Notes: a model not told the origin generated them from the letters alone. Shown: positions 8,178-17,833, numbered from the stretch's first letter. The stretch is 39,336 nt of DNA from Bacteroides sp. 43_108 (GCA_001915545.1 MNQS01000121.1:1-39336), one strand, 5' to 3'. Program-made: numbers and translations.

Positions 8178-10037
8178 ATGAATAGAGCATGTAAAATATC
8201 ATCGTCGTTTGTTGTCGCATTTCTGTGCGGAACACAGATTGTGTGTGCGCAGTCGGAAATAGGTCGTTCGGATGTTGAAAAACTGTCTGGATTTTCCGCC
8301 GATGCTGTCGTTCTTAAGGATTCGTGGATTAAAGACAGGGAAAAGCTTAATGTTGAGTTCATGAAGTCTTTGGATGCCGACAGGTTGCTTCATAATTTCA
8401 GAGTTAATGCGGGGATACATTCAGATGCTGTTCCGTTGGAAGGATGGGAAGCTCCGAATGTGGGATTGAGAGGACATTTCACCGGCCATTTCCTTTCTGC
8501 CGCGTCAAGGTTCGTAAAGGTCAGCGGCGATTCGTTGCTGAGGCGTGAAATTGACTATATGGTCGATGCTCTTTACGATTGTCAGCAGAGATTGGGACGC
8601 GGTTATCTGTCTGCTTTTCCGGAAAGCGATTTTGATGTTCTTGAGAAAGGACAGGGATTTGTTTGGGCTCCGTATTATACATATAATAAGGTCATGCAGG
8701 GACTTCTTGACGTGTATGTCTATACGGGAAACAAGAAGGCTTATGATATGGTGAACAGGATGGCCGACTATGTGGATTGGAGAATGAGCCGTCTGAGTGA
8801 GGCTGAAATAGAGCGGATGCTGTTTACCGTAGGGGCAAATCCGGGAAACGAACCTGGGGCTATGAATGAGGTGCTGTATAAGCTTTACAGAATATCGGGA
8901 GAGGCAAAGCATCTGAGGCTTGCTGAGATTTTCGACAGGGAGTGGTTCATGAGGCCTTTGTGCGAAGGACGCGACATACTAAGCGGTCTGCATGCAAATA
9001 CACATATCGTAATGGTTGACGGATTTGTGCAGCGGTATGGGGCTACCGGTGAAAGGAAATACAGGACGGCAGTGGAGAATTTCTGGAATATGCTGATGAA
9101 GGGACATGCCTACGTGAACGGTTCGAGCAGCGGACCGCGTCCGATGGCTGTTACTCCTACTTCCGTCACGGCTGAGCATTGGGGCAAGGCCGGTGTGTTG
9201 AGCAATACGTTGAGCAAGGAGATTGCGGAAACCTGTGTGTCGCACAATACACAAAAGCTTTCGTCGGCTTTGTTCTGCTGGACGGCCGAACCGGTTTATG
9301 CTGATGCGTATATGAACACATTCTATAATGCCGTACTGCCGTCGCAAAGCATGAGCAGCGGGCGAAATGTTTATCATCTGCCGCTTGGAGCTCCGCGCAA
9401 CAAGAGATTTCTTGAATTCAATGATTTCAGATGCTGCAACGGGTCGAGCATAGAGGCTTTTTCGGCTTTGAATTCTTCGATATATTATTCAGACGGGAAG
9501 GATTTGTGGGTCAACTTGTATATTCCTTCACGATTGGATTGGAAAGAAAAGGGGATGGTGCTTGAACAGGACGGCAGTTTTCCGATGGATTCAGTTGTAA
9601 GATTTTCTGTTGATGCTGGCGGTGATGATAGTTTTGCTGTGAATTTCTTTATTCCTTCATGGGCAAGGAATGTGGAGATCTGGGTGAACGGTGAAAAGTG
9701 CAGGGGCAGGAGTTCGCCATTGTCTTTTTATCGAATCAGGCGCAACTGGAAGAAGGGCGACGTGGTGAAACTGCGCTTCCATTATGATTTCTATCTGAAG
9801 AGTATGCCTGACGATGAGAACGTAGTGGCTTTGTTTTACGGTCCTACATTGCTGGCATTTGAGACCTCTGAAGAAATTGCTCTTAGGGGGTGTCAGGACG
9901 ATGTACTGAAAGGATTGAAATGTTTGGGAAACGGTCGCTTTGAACTGGAAAACAATGGCAGGACATACCGATTGAAGCCTTTCTATATGATTGATGCTGA
10001 ATCGTATGGCGTTTATGCTGTTTTGCGCAATTTGTGA
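8178..10037 (+). CDS. GH127-type (DUF1680) beta-L-arabinofuranosidase family protein
   Basis: This is a 619-residue secreted enzyme with a signal peptide ending near CAQ (residue 24). The fold is the DUF1680 (alpha/alpha)6 barrel followed by beta-sandwich domains: HFTGHFLSAASR (about 100-111), GNEPGAMNEVLYKLYRIS (about 223-240), then ETCVSHN and RCCNGSS. In characterised GH127 enzymes a Glu, a Cys two residues later and a later Cys-Cys pair bind zinc and include the nucleophile; here E351, C353, C419 and C420 match that pattern, so the enzyme is probably active. Expected substrate is beta-L-arabinofuranose in plant glycans; GH127 relatives vary in linkage. It is co-transcribed with the beta-helix gene and ended by the terminator at 10049-10110. 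Confidence 0.85.
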   Translation: MNRACKISSSFVVAFLCGTQIVCAQSEIGRSDVEKLSGFSADAVVLKDSWIKDREKLNVEFMKSLDADRLLHNFRVNAGIHSDAVPLEGWEAPNVGLRGHFTGHFLSAASRFVKVSGDSLLRREIDYMVDALYDCQQRLGRGYLSAFPESDFDVLEKGQGFVWAPYYTYNKVMQGLLDVYVYTGNKKAYDMVNRMADYVDWRMSRLSEAEIERMLFTVGANPGNEPGAMNEVLYKLYRISGEAKHLRLAEIFDREWFMRPLCEGRDILSGLHANTHIVMVDGFVQRYGATGERKYRTAVENFWNMLMKGHAYVNGSSSGPRPMAVTPTSVTAEHWGKAGVLSNTLSKEIAETCVSHNTQKLSSALFCWTAEPVYADAYMNTFYNAVLPSQSMSSGRNVYHLPLGAPRNKRFLEFNDFRCCNGSSIEAFSALNSSIYYSDGKDLWVNLYIPSRLDWKEKGMVLEQDGSFPMDSVVRFSVDAGGDDSFAVNFFIPSWARNVEIWVNGEKCRGRSSPLSFYRIRRNWKKGDVVKLRFHYDFYLKSMPDDENVVALFYGPTLLAFETSEEIALRGCQDDVLKGLKCLGNGRFELENNGRTYRLKPFYMIDAESYGVYAVLRNL

Positions 10038-10048
10038 TTCTTCTACAC

Positions 10049-10110
10049 AACAATAAAAAAGGCTCCGCAGTGCTGTCCATTTGGGACGTTTGCGGAGCCT
10101 TTTTATTGTT
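10049..10110. terminator. Bidirectional terminator between convergent genes
   Basis: AAAAAAGGCTCCGCA (10055-10069) pairs with TGCGGAGCCTTTTT (10091-10104), and the pairing extends through AACAAT/ATTGTT. A-run and T-run flank the stem on either strand, so it can stop transcription of both the GH127 gene and the convergent protease-TPR gene. Confidence 0.9.
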
Positions 10111-10123
10111 GGTACTGCTTGGG

Positions 10124-11812
10124 TTATTTCATGTACTTGTCGATAATCTGTTGAGCAGTGGTATCGCCCATTTCAACAGCTTTCTTCAGATTCTCCATTG
10201 CTGATTTCTTGTCGCCTTTCTGAAGCTGTGCATAGCCAAGTATGCGGTATGCATCAACGTATGAGCTGTCCACCTCGATACATTTCTCTGCAGCCTTGAT
10301 GCTTTCGTCAATCATGTTCACGCGGAGCAGGAGACCGCTCTTTTCTGCATGATAGAGAGCTACGTTTGGTGCGTGTGAGATGGCAAGGTTGATGTCGTCG
10401 ATAGCCTGCTGATACATCTTGGCTTTTACTTCTATCTGCTCGCGGTCGTAATAGAAGCGGTCGTTGACTTTGTTGTTGCAGAGATAGCAGAATTTGTTGT
10501 AGTCGAGCACAGCCTTTTTGTATTTGCCTGCTTTGTTGTACAGCTCTCCGCGCTTCAGAACATATTCGGAAGCCTCGGCAGGAAGAGGGTCGCCGAAGAT
10601 TGCAATGGCACTGTCAAGAAGGGCTATCTGTTGGTCGATTGAGTCGCCTCTGCCTGCTGATGCAACTGAAGCGGCATACAGGGTTGCAGGTGAGCGGTCT
10701 TTGCTTTTGTTTATTTCATCATAACAATCGTAGGCAGATGCGTAGTCTTTCTTCGACATCAGAATCTGGGCTTTCATCAGCTTGTTTTCGAGACTCGGAT
10801 TAAGCGAAATGGCCTGGTTGATTTTTTCCAGGGCATAGTCGAATGTCCATTTGTCGTAGGCCGGTTCCGGCTGATATATGAGCTTTGAGAGAATTGTTTG
10901 GCTTATGTTGTAAAGAGCCTTGTCTTTTTCTTCACTCAGCTCGTAGTACTTGTTGAGGTCGGCCTCGGCTTTGTCGAACTGGTATGTGTCGATCATCGGT
11001 GTTGCGTGTCTGAAATATCCCTCTGCGTTGTTAGGGTATTTGCTGATGAAGAGGTCGAGCATGCCTATGTATTCGCTGTTGCTTGCAGTGCGTGACTTCA
11101 TGTAGAGGTATACAAGGCTTTCTTCCATTGATTCCGGCAGACCTTTCGGTATGTCTGTATCGTTTAGAATGATGTTGTCGGCTTTGCTTCCGATGGCCTG
11201 AATGGATATGTTTTTGATGTAGTTGATGTCAAGTGCAAAACCTTTTTCACCGCTTGACGGCTGCATTATGGCAACGGCTTCGCCGTCGGCATTGAACACT
11301 GGACAACCGTAGAACTTCGTTTCTGGGGCTTTGGAGAGTGTATAGTAGCAGTTTGTGCTGATGCTGTCTCCGATGTGGCTGACGCTGTCGATTAATGCGC
11401 TTGTGAACGATGGCTTGTCGGCAGAGTAGGCAAGTGTCCAAACCTTTTCTTCTTTTACTGCTGTTTGGTCAACAGTTTTCACAGGTTCGCTTTCTTTTGT
11501 GTCCACGTGGAAGCGGATGAGCCCGTATGCATTGTCTGCTCCCAGAATCAGGTCAATAGGGTATTTGTTGCCTTTATAGTCTATGGCTGTTGCTGTATGT
11601 GCCTTTTTGAATACTTTAGAGTCGCATACGGCATTGCCGTCTTCGCTTACAAAAAATCCTGTTCCGGACTGAAGCAGTGTGCTGTCCTTATCGTAAGCCA
11701 TTACTGAGAAAATGGATTTCTTGACTTTCTTTGTCCATTTAGGTGCGCTTTGTGACATTGACGGCAATGCCAGTGTCATCAGCGACATTGTGATGATGAA
11801 AATTCGTTTCAT
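10124..11812 (-). CDS. Exported degenerate trypsin-like domain fused to TPR repeats
   Basis: This 562-residue protein has a signal peptide ending near SMSQSA (about residue 20). Residues about 28-215 follow the trypsin/HtrA fold pattern (SGTGFFVSEDGNAVC, NAYGLIRFHVD, CPVFNADGEAVAI). The catalytic residues look lost: where a His-containing NNHVV motif is expected there is CDSKVF, and where GNSGGP is expected there is KFYGCP. From about 230 to the end are tetratricopeptide repeats (AEGYFRHATPMIDTYQFDKA, AYRILGYAQLQKGDKKSAM). It is probably a scaffold or sensor in the periplasm, not a protease. It is the last gene of the exonuclease-coaBC-DUF4835-recN run, 17 nt after recN. Confidence 0.75.
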   Translation of the reverse strand: MKRIFIITMSLMTLALPSMSQSAPKWTKKVKKSIFSVMAYDKDSTLLQSGTGFFVSEDGNAVCDSKVFKKAHTATAIDYKGNKYPIDLILGADNAYGLIRFHVDTKESEPVKTVDQTAVKEEKVWTLAYSADKPSFTSALIDSVSHIGDSISTNCYYTLSKAPETKFYGCPVFNADGEAVAIMQPSSGEKGFALDINYIKNISIQAIGSKADNIILNDTDIPKGLPESMEESLVYLYMKSRTASNSEYIGMLDLFISKYPNNAEGYFRHATPMIDTYQFDKAEADLNKYYELSEEKDKALYNISQTILSKLIYQPEPAYDKWTFDYALEKINQAISLNPSLENKLMKAQILMSKKDYASAYDCYDEINKSKDRSPATLYAASVASAGRGDSIDQQIALLDSAIAIFGDPLPAEASEYVLKRGELYNKAGKYKKAVLDYNKFCYLCNNKVNDRFYYDREQIEVKAKMYQQAIDDINLAISHAPNVALYHAEKSGLLLRVNMIDESIKAAEKCIEVDSSYVDAYRILGYAQLQKGDKKSAMENLKKAVEMGDTTAQQIIDKYMK

Positions 11813-11829
11813 ATATAGTGAACAGTTTT

Positions 11830-13503
11830 TTAGTTCTTTTGAGCGTTTGCTAGGAGTTCTCCTGCATTCTTTCTTGCAGCATCTGTGAGAATTTCACCGC
11901 TGAGCATGTGTGCAAGTTCTTCTATGCGCTGTTCGTCGGTGAGACGTACGATGTGGCTTTGTGTCGATACTCCGTCGTCGGTCTTGAATACTTTATAATG
12001 TATGTCGGCCATGGCTGCAATCTGCGGCAGGTGGGTGATGCTTATGACCTGCCTGCCGTTTGTACCCATGTCTTTCATTATGCGTGCCATCTTTTCTGCT
12101 ATGCTTCCAGACACTCCTGTGTCAATTTCATCGAATATTATGGTTGGAAGTTTGGAAACATCGGCAATGAGCGCTTTGAGCGAAAGCATGACTCTTGCTA
12201 TTTCACCGCCCGAAGCGACTTGTGCAAGATTCTGAAGAGAACTGTTTCTGTTGGCGCTGAACATGAATGCCGGTTTGTCCTTGCCGGATGCTTCAGGCTC
12301 TTGTGTCTGATTCAGTTCCACTTTGAAACGTACGTTCGGCATTCCAAGCGGTATCAGAAGCGAGCACATCTTGGTTTCAACCTCTTCGGCCGCTTTTCTT
12401 CTTTTATCAGACAGCTTGTCGGCATGTTGGTTGAGCGACTCGTAAAGTTTGTCTTTCTTTTTCTGCAGTTCTCCGATTAATTCCTCGTCATTGTCGATTG
12501 CAGAAAGTTTATCATTTATTCTTTCAGATATATCAAGCAGTTCTTCTACACTCTGTACGTTGTGTTTCTTCAGAAGAGAATATATGGTGTTGAGCCTCTC
12601 GTTTACGTATGCTTGCCTTTCCGGGTCGTATTCGAGCGAATCTTGGCCTGTCTCGATTTCGTCAGCAACATCCTTTATCTCTATCCGACAGCTCTCAAGC
12701 CTTTCGGCCAGTTGCGATGCTTCCGGATATACGTTGCTGATACTGTTGAGGCTGGAAATTGTGTCCTTGATAAGCTGCATTGCACATCCGTTGTCTGATG
12801 ACAGCATTTCGTGGCTCTTGTAAAGTGCTTCCTTTATCTCCTCGGTATGGTCAAGAATCTCAGACTCTTTTTCCAACTCTTCCTGTTCTCCTGCGGAAAG
12901 TTTGGCTTCTGCAATCTGGTTTGCCTGGAATCTCAGATAATCTTCTTCTTCCTTGTTTCTGATGCTGTCTGTTATTGCTTGTTCAAGTTCTCTGCTTACT
13001 TTTGTATATTGGTTGAACAAGCTTTTGTATGTTTTCAGTTCATCGGCATTTCCTGCTATGGTATCAAGAACTTTAAGCTGGAAATCTTCACGGTTGAGGA
13101 GCAGATTCTGATGCTGTGAATGAACATCAATGAGCTTTTCGCCCAGTTCCTTCAATAAAGTCAGCTGAACTGGTGTATCGTTTATGAATGCTCTGCTTTT
13201 ACCAGACGATGTGAGTTCGCGTCTGACAATACATTCACCCTCATCATAGTCGATGTCGTTTGTCTCAAAGAAGTCTGCTAGCCCGTATTCGGCAATATCG
13301 AATTTTGCTTCTATTATACATCTTTTTGCACCGTCCTTGATGGAACGTGTGTCGGCGCGTTGTCCGAGAAGCAAACCTATGGCTCCGAGTATTATGGATT
13401 TTCCGGCTCCAGTTTCTCCGGTTATGACCGAGAAACTTTTGTGGAGCTCGATGTCAAGCTCCTCTATGAGAGCATAGTTTTCTATATGCAGTGATTTTAT
13501 CAT
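11830..13503 (-). CDS. recN: DNA repair protein RecN
   Basis: This 557-residue SMC-like ATPase acts in recombinational repair of double-strand breaks. It carries Walker A GETGAGKS (29-36), a long coiled-coil middle (about 150-370), the ABC-type signature SGGEIARVMLSLKAL and Walker B TIIFDEIDTGVSG, in the order expected of RecN. Length is normal. It starts 6 nt after the stop of the DUF4835 gene, in a run of co-directional genes. No LexA-like operator was recognised within the gene cluster. Confidence 0.97.
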   Translation of the reverse strand: MIKSLHIENYALIEELDIELHKSFSVITGETGAGKSIILGAIGLLLGQRADTRSIKDGAKRCIIEAKFDIAEYGLADFFETNDIDYDEGECIVRRELTSSGKSRAFINDTPVQLTLLKELGEKLIDVHSQHQNLLLNREDFQLKVLDTIAGNADELKTYKSLFNQYTKVSRELEQAITDSIRNKEEEDYLRFQANQIAEAKLSAGEQEELEKESEILDHTEEIKEALYKSHEMLSSDNGCAMQLIKDTISSLNSISNVYPEASQLAERLESCRIEIKDVADEIETGQDSLEYDPERQAYVNERLNTIYSLLKKHNVQSVEELLDISERINDKLSAIDNDEELIGELQKKKDKLYESLNQHADKLSDKRRKAAEEVETKMCSLLIPLGMPNVRFKVELNQTQEPEASGKDKPAFMFSANRNSSLQNLAQVASGGEIARVMLSLKALIADVSKLPTIIFDEIDTGVSGSIAEKMARIMKDMGTNGRQVISITHLPQIAAMADIHYKVFKTDDGVSTQSHIVRLTDEQRIEELAHMLSGEILTDAARKNAGELLANAQKN

Positions 13504-13509
13504 ATAGGA

Positions 13510-14457
13510 TTATTTCTTGATCTTGTTCCATTCCTGCTCTTGCGAAGCATTGATTCCTGAAAGTATGTTGTATACTTCCTCTTTTTCTTTAGCAGTTCCG
13601 TGGCCGTTGTATATGTTTACTATTTCATCACGTTTAACATCGGTAAAGATTTGCGGAAGACTGCTGAGAGGTTTGCTGCGGTGTGCTTCATTGAGAAGTT
13701 TCAATGCTTCTGTTACCGCTGTTCTTCCTCTGTCTACGTTGTTGGCCATCTCGTCAAGACCCTCGCGATAGTATTTGTACTGCATCTGTCTGAGAGGTTC
13801 CATCGATGATTCCATGTAGTCGTTTATGATTGCATGTCTGTTGCGGCTGTCGTCGAAAGCTTTCCAGCCGGTTTCAGCCATTGTCTGAGCACTGTTTACG
13901 ATGTTTTCGACCTGATGAAGAACTTCTGTACCACCGAGAGGCGACATTGTGTCCATGTCCATTCCGATGAACAGATATGCGTAGTATGCCAGCATTGCGG
14001 TGAGATTGTTGTCCATTGATGTCTCGTTGAACTCCAGCTGATCAAACTCCTTATATGTGAAGTTGAAATTCTCGTCTTTCATGCTGAACACTGTGCTGTT
14101 GTATGTTGAGTTGAATACCGGACGGCTTAGTTGAAAGAGCAGTTCGCCGGTAAACTCATTTGTTGTGGCGTTGTACTGCTTTATGGTGATATTGAGCGAG
14201 CATTCAATCTTCTCGACTTTTCCATATTGCAGTTCCGTCCATTTCCTGTTGTTCATAAATTCGGTTATGGCGGTCTGCAATGTTTCAAACACGCTGACGT
14301 TTGTTCCTTGTATCTGGCTTCTGTTTATATTGACCTTGCAGTTCAGTTCCTGAGAATATGCAGTACTGATTGGTATAACTGCAAGCATCACGCTGAACAA
14401 AGTTGCCACGTGTTTCTTTGAAGAAGTTTTGAGGATGCGTCGGAAGATTGATTTCAT
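13510..14457 (-). CDS. DUF4835 family exported protein (PorD-like)
   Basis: This 315-residue protein has a basic N-terminus and a signal peptide ending near AYSQ (about residue 35). Body motifs such as LNCKVNINRSQIQGTN, FMNNRKWTE, YYAYLFIGMDMDTMSPLGG and NIVNSAQTMAETGWKAFDD are those of DUF4835, a family restricted to Bacteroidetes and annotated in some genomes as the type IX secretion protein PorD. Its place between coaBC and recN is conserved in the phylum. No other type IX component lies in the window, so the link to secretion is by annotation only. Confidence 0.85.
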   Translation of the reverse strand: MKSIFRRILKTSSKKHVATLFSVMLAVIPISTAYSQELNCKVNINRSQIQGTNVSVFETLQTAITEFMNNRKWTELQYGKVEKIECSLNITIKQYNATTNEFTGELLFQLSRPVFNSTYNSTVFSMKDENFNFTYKEFDQLEFNETSMDNNLTAMLAYYAYLFIGMDMDTMSPLGGTEVLHQVENIVNSAQTMAETGWKAFDDSRNRHAIINDYMESSMEPLRQMQYKYYREGLDEMANNVDRGRTAVTEALKLLNEAHRSKPLSSLPQIFTDVKRDEIVNIYNGHGTAKEKEEVYNILSGINASQEQEWNKIKK

Positions 14458-14505
14458 TTCTATTAGTTGTTTTTATTAATCAATATCGCGTAAAGCTGAC
14501 TTCAT

Positions 14506-15711
14506 TTACACGTCTGCAGGCATTCTTGTCTGCAATTCGTCTATGATGTCGCGTGCAACGTCTTTTTTATCCTTTAGTGGGAATTCCTTGTGCTCCGTTG
14601 GAGTGATTATCGTGATTTTGTTGGTATCATACTTGAATCCGGCTCCCTTGTCGTTGAGCGAATTCAGCACAATGAAATCGAAGTTCTTTTTTGCAAGCTT
14701 TGCCTCAGCGTTGCTTTCCTCGTTGTTTGTTTCAAGTGCAAAACCAACGAGTGCCTGGTCGGTCTTTTTCATTTTGCCGAGATGTTCTGCAATGTCTTTT
14801 GTCGGCTTCAACTGTATTGTCATGCTGCCTTCGCGTTTGATTTTCTGTGCAGAAACTTCTTCAGGAGTAAAGTCTGCCACTGCGGCACATAATATTCCTG
14901 CGTCCATAGCTGGGTATATCTCCATAGAAGCGTTGAACATCTCTTCTGCCGATACAACGTCTATGCGTTCAATATTGGGGGCGCATGGAGTTGGGAGACT
15001 TACAGGACCGCATATCAGTTTTACGTTGGCTCCTCTTGAAGCACATTCTTCAGCAAGGGCAAATCCCATCTTTCCTGAAGAATGATTGCCTATGAATCTG
15101 ACAGGGTCTATTTTCTCGTATGTAGGTCCGGCTGTAATCATTATGTTTTTGCCTTTGAGAGACAAACCGTTTTCGAAGAAGTTGTCAAGTATTTCAACAA
15201 TCTTTTCCGGCTCTTCCATTCGGCCCTTTCCTACAAGGTGACTGGCAAGGAATCCGCTCTGCGGTTCGATGATATGATTGCCGTATTTCCTAAGTGTGTC
15301 GAGATTGTTTTGTGTAGACGGATGTGCAAACATGTCAAGGTCCATAGCTGGAGCTACGAATACAGGTGCCTTCATCGACAGATAAGTCGTCACAAGCATA
15401 TTGTCGGCCACACCGTTTGCCATCTTTCCTATTGTTGAGGCTGTTGCAGGAGCAATCAGCATGGCATCCGCCCACAGACCCAGCGATACATGGCTGTGCC
15501 ACGTTCCGTCGCGCTGTGAAAAGAATTCGCTTATAACAGGCTTGCTTGTAAGGGCCGACAGTGTTATCGGCGTTATGAATTCTTTTCCTGCAGGAGTTAT
15601 TACAACCTGCACCTCAGCTCCTTTTTTTATTAACAGGCGTATGATTGTGCAGGCTTTATATGCGGCAATACTGCCGGTGATGCCCAATACTATTTTTTTT
15701 CCTGTAAGCAT
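14506..15711 (-). CDS. coaBC: Bifunctional phosphopantothenoylcysteine decarboxylase / phosphopantothenate-cysteine ligase
   Basis: This is a 401-residue fusion enzyme that makes 4'-phosphopantetheine from 4'-phosphopantothenate and cysteine in coenzyme A synthesis. The N-terminal flavin decarboxylase half (CoaC, about 1-180) has GITGSIAAYKA, the His-containing HVSLGLWADAM and PAMDLDMF (commonly PAMNxxM). The C-terminal ligase half (CoaB, about 188-400) has ITAGPTYEKIDPVRFIGN and AAVADFTPE. Length is normal. It lies 23 nt after the exonuclease gene, suggesting one transcript. Confidence 0.96.
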   Translation of the reverse strand: MLTGKKIVLGITGSIAAYKACTIIRLLIKKGAEVQVVITPAGKEFITPITLSALTSKPVISEFFSQRDGTWHSHVSLGLWADAMLIAPATASTIGKMANGVADNMLVTTYLSMKAPVFVAPAMDLDMFAHPSTQNNLDTLRKYGNHIIEPQSGFLASHLVGKGRMEEPEKIVEILDNFFENGLSLKGKNIMITAGPTYEKIDPVRFIGNHSSGKMGFALAEECASRGANVKLICGPVSLPTPCAPNIERIDVVSAEEMFNASMEIYPAMDAGILCAAVADFTPEEVSAQKIKREGSMTIQLKPTKDIAEHLGKMKKTDQALVGFALETNNEESNAEAKLAKKNFDFIVLNSLNDKGAGFKYDTNKITIITPTEHKEFPLKDKKDVARDIIDELQTRMPADV

Positions 15712-15734
15712 GATGGTCGTATTATTATTGCAAC

Positions 15735-16508
15735 TTAAAATTTTATTCCGTCGCGCAGTTTTATCTTTGTTATGATTTGTTTTGTGTTGAGAGCGAAATC
15801 GCCCTTCATCATCCAGCTGTAATATCCAGGATCGGTGCGGAACACGTCAGACACCTTTTGTCCTTTGTATTTGCCGAAGTTGAACACCTCATTATGGTTC
15901 TCATCGTATACTATTCTGCCGGCAAAATCCACGTTGTCCGTCATCTTTGAGAATTCAGCCAAGAAGTCAATGTCATTCTTGAGTTCATTAGGATAGTGGT
16001 CCAGCTGAGCTTCCAGAACCTCCAGCGTTGCTTTGGTGTCAGCCAGTGCAGAATGTGCGTCCTCAAGATTTTTGTTGCAGTAGAACTTATAAGCTGCTAC
16101 CAATGTTCTTTTCTCAAGTTTATGGTAAATGTTTTGTACATCTACGAATTTCCTTTTCGACAGATCCAAATCTATTCCCACTCTAAGGAACTCTTCTACC
16201 AGCAGCGGGATATCGAATCTGTTGGAATTGAATCCTGCCAGGTCGCATCCCTTGAATGTTTTTTCCAGATTTGCTGCAACTTGTTTGAAAGTAGGGCAGT
16301 CTTTTACGTCTTCGTCCGTTATGCCGTGAATGGCAGAAGATGATTCCGGAATGTGCATTTCCGGATTTATTCTCATGCTCATCGATTCTTCGTTGCCGTT
16401 AGGATAGAGTTTGATGTAGCAGAGTTCTATTATGCGGTCTACGTTAATATTAACCCCCGTCGTCTCCAGATCAAAGAAGACGATGGGGTTCTTTATGTTC
16501 AGTTTCAT
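15735..16508 (-). CDS. DnaQ-like 3'-5' exonuclease with C-terminal DUF3820-like domain
   Basis: This 257-residue protein carries the DEDD exonuclease motifs: FFDLETTGV (D and E near residues 12-14), the second acidic motif in LAGFNSNRFDIPLL, and HSALADTKATL (HxAxxD) as ExoIII. The tail (about 205-257: FNFGKYKGQKVSDVFRTDPG) resembles the small DUF3820 domain. It lies just downstream of dnaN, and Bacteroidetes often pair the clamp with this exonuclease, so a proofreading or repair role at the replication fork is likely but inferred. A hairpin at 16532-16561 separates it from dnaN. Confidence 0.9.
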   Translation of the reverse strand: MKLNIKNPIVFFDLETTGVNINVDRIIELCYIKLYPNGNEESMSMRINPEMHIPESSSAIHGITDEDVKDCPTFKQVAANLEKTFKGCDLAGFNSNRFDIPLLVEEFLRVGIDLDLSKRKFVDVQNIYHKLEKRTLVAAYKFYCNKNLEDAHSALADTKATLEVLEAQLDHYPNELKNDIDFLAEFSKMTDNVDFAGRIVYDENHNEVFNFGKYKGQKVSDVFRTDPGYYSWMMKGDFALNTKQIITKIKLRDGIKF

Positions 16509-16531
16509 ATCATTTCGGTTTGTTGTTCCTT

Positions 16532-16561
16532 ATGCCACGATTGCTGATATTGTCGTGGCAT
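16532..16561 (-). terminator. Hairpin between dnaN and the exonuclease gene
   Basis: ATGCCACGA (16532-16540) pairs with TCGTGGCAT (16553-16561). No clear U-run follows on the minus strand, so it may be an attenuating or RNA-processing stem rather than a full terminator. Confidence 0.5.
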
Positions 16562-16595
16562 TTGTCTCCATGTGTGAAGTTGCCGACTATTAGAT

Positions 16596-17720
16596 TCAAT
16601 CGTTGAGCATCATCGGCATCAAAAGCATGAGAAGGTCCTCGTTTTCCTCGTTTTCTGCAGGAACTATGACGCCCGCACGGCTTGGATCTGCAAGTTCCAA
16701 GATTATGTCCTGTCCGCCGATGTTGTTGAGAATGTCGAGCAGGAATGTTCCCTTGAATCCTATGCTCATCGGATTGCCGTTGTAGTCGCAGAGGATTCTT
16801 TCTTCAGCCGAAGTAGAGAAGTCTATATCCTGTGCAGAGATGATGAGCATGCTGTTTTCAAGTCTGAGCTTGATCAGAGCGCTGCTTGCGCTTGCAAATA
16901 CGGAAACACGGCGCAGTGCACTTATCAGAGCCTGACGGTCCACTGTTACTCTGAACGGATTGTCTGTTGGTATAACCGAATTGTAGTTAGGATAATTTCC
17001 GTCAATAAGTCGGCATGTCATTGTGTAGTTGTCCAGTTCGAAAGTCGCGTTTCTCTCGTTGTAGAGAATCTTGCAGTCACCGTTGTCTTTTGGAAGAATA
17101 TTCTTGAGCATCAGTGCAGGCTTCTTAGGCAGGATGAATGCATTGTTGTACTCACCCCTTACAGAATAGTTTCTGTTGCGTACAAGCTTGTGTCCGTCGC
17201 TTGCAACGAATGTAAGGCTTTCGGTTGTGATGTCGAAATATATACCGTTCATTATCGGACGCAGTTCATCTTCTGCAGTGGCGAATATTGAACGTGAAAT
17301 TCCATTGAGCAATATTTCGTTGCTGATGGTCAGCGACTGTACGTTGTCCACCAGTCCTGCAGGTATTGGATAATCTTCGCCTCTTGTTCCGTACAGGTTA
17401 TATTTTCCGTTCTGATAAGTTACAATGATTTCAAGCGTTTCCTGGTTTACCTCGAATGTAATAGGCTGTTCCGGAATTTCCTTTATTGCATCGATGATTG
17501 TTTTTGCATTTACAGCTATCATTCCGTTGCCGTCAGACTCGGTGGTGTCGATAGAAGTAATCAGCGTTGTTTCGCTGTCCGATGCAGTAAGTTCAAGTCT
17601 GCCGTTCTCAAGCTTGAAAAGTATGCATTCAAGGATCGGAAGAGCATTCTTCGAATTAAGGACTCTGTTTATTGTCTGCAGTCTGTTGCAGAGTGTACTG
17701 CTTGATACGTTGAATTTCAT
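16596..17720 (-). CDS. dnaN: DNA polymerase III sliding clamp beta subunit
   Basis: This 374-residue ring subunit tethers DNA polymerase III to DNA. It shows the three-domain clamp pattern: MKFNVSSSTLCNRLQTINRV at the start, a second domain beginning near LTISNEILLNGISRSIFATA with FVASDGHKLV, and a third starting near NPFRVTVDRQALISALRRV and ending with LMLLMPMML. Length is typical. A divergent gene (DUF3127) begins 210 bp upstream; a TAACTTTG box at 17834-17841 on the minus strand is the probable promoter. Confidence 0.97.
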   Translation of the reverse strand: MKFNVSSSTLCNRLQTINRVLNSKNALPILECILFKLENGRLELTASDSETTLITSIDTTESDGNGMIAVNAKTIIDAIKEIPEQPITFEVNQETLEIIVTYQNGKYNLYGTRGEDYPIPAGLVDNVQSLTISNEILLNGISRSIFATAEDELRPIMNGIYFDITTESLTFVASDGHKLVRNRNYSVRGEYNNAFILPKKPALMLKNILPKDNGDCKILYNERNATFELDNYTMTCRLIDGNYPNYNSVIPTDNPFRVTVDRQALISALRRVSVFASASSALIKLRLENSMLIISAQDIDFSTSAEERILCDYNGNPMSIGFKGTFLLDILNNIGGQDIILELADPSRAGVIVPAENEENEDLLMLLMPMMLND

Positions 17721-17833
17721 ATTATTGTGGTTTTATCTTGTTTTTCTTGTCCTAATTTGTTGATGCACATAATCTTTAACATCATCCAGAGGTCATGTTT
17801 CACCGTTGCTGTACGGCGCCACCATGTAGCATA

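Noticed and set aside
7373..8362. 329-codon open frame on the minus strand
   Set aside because: It spans the end of the beta-helix gene and the start of the GH127 gene in antisense; no family features.
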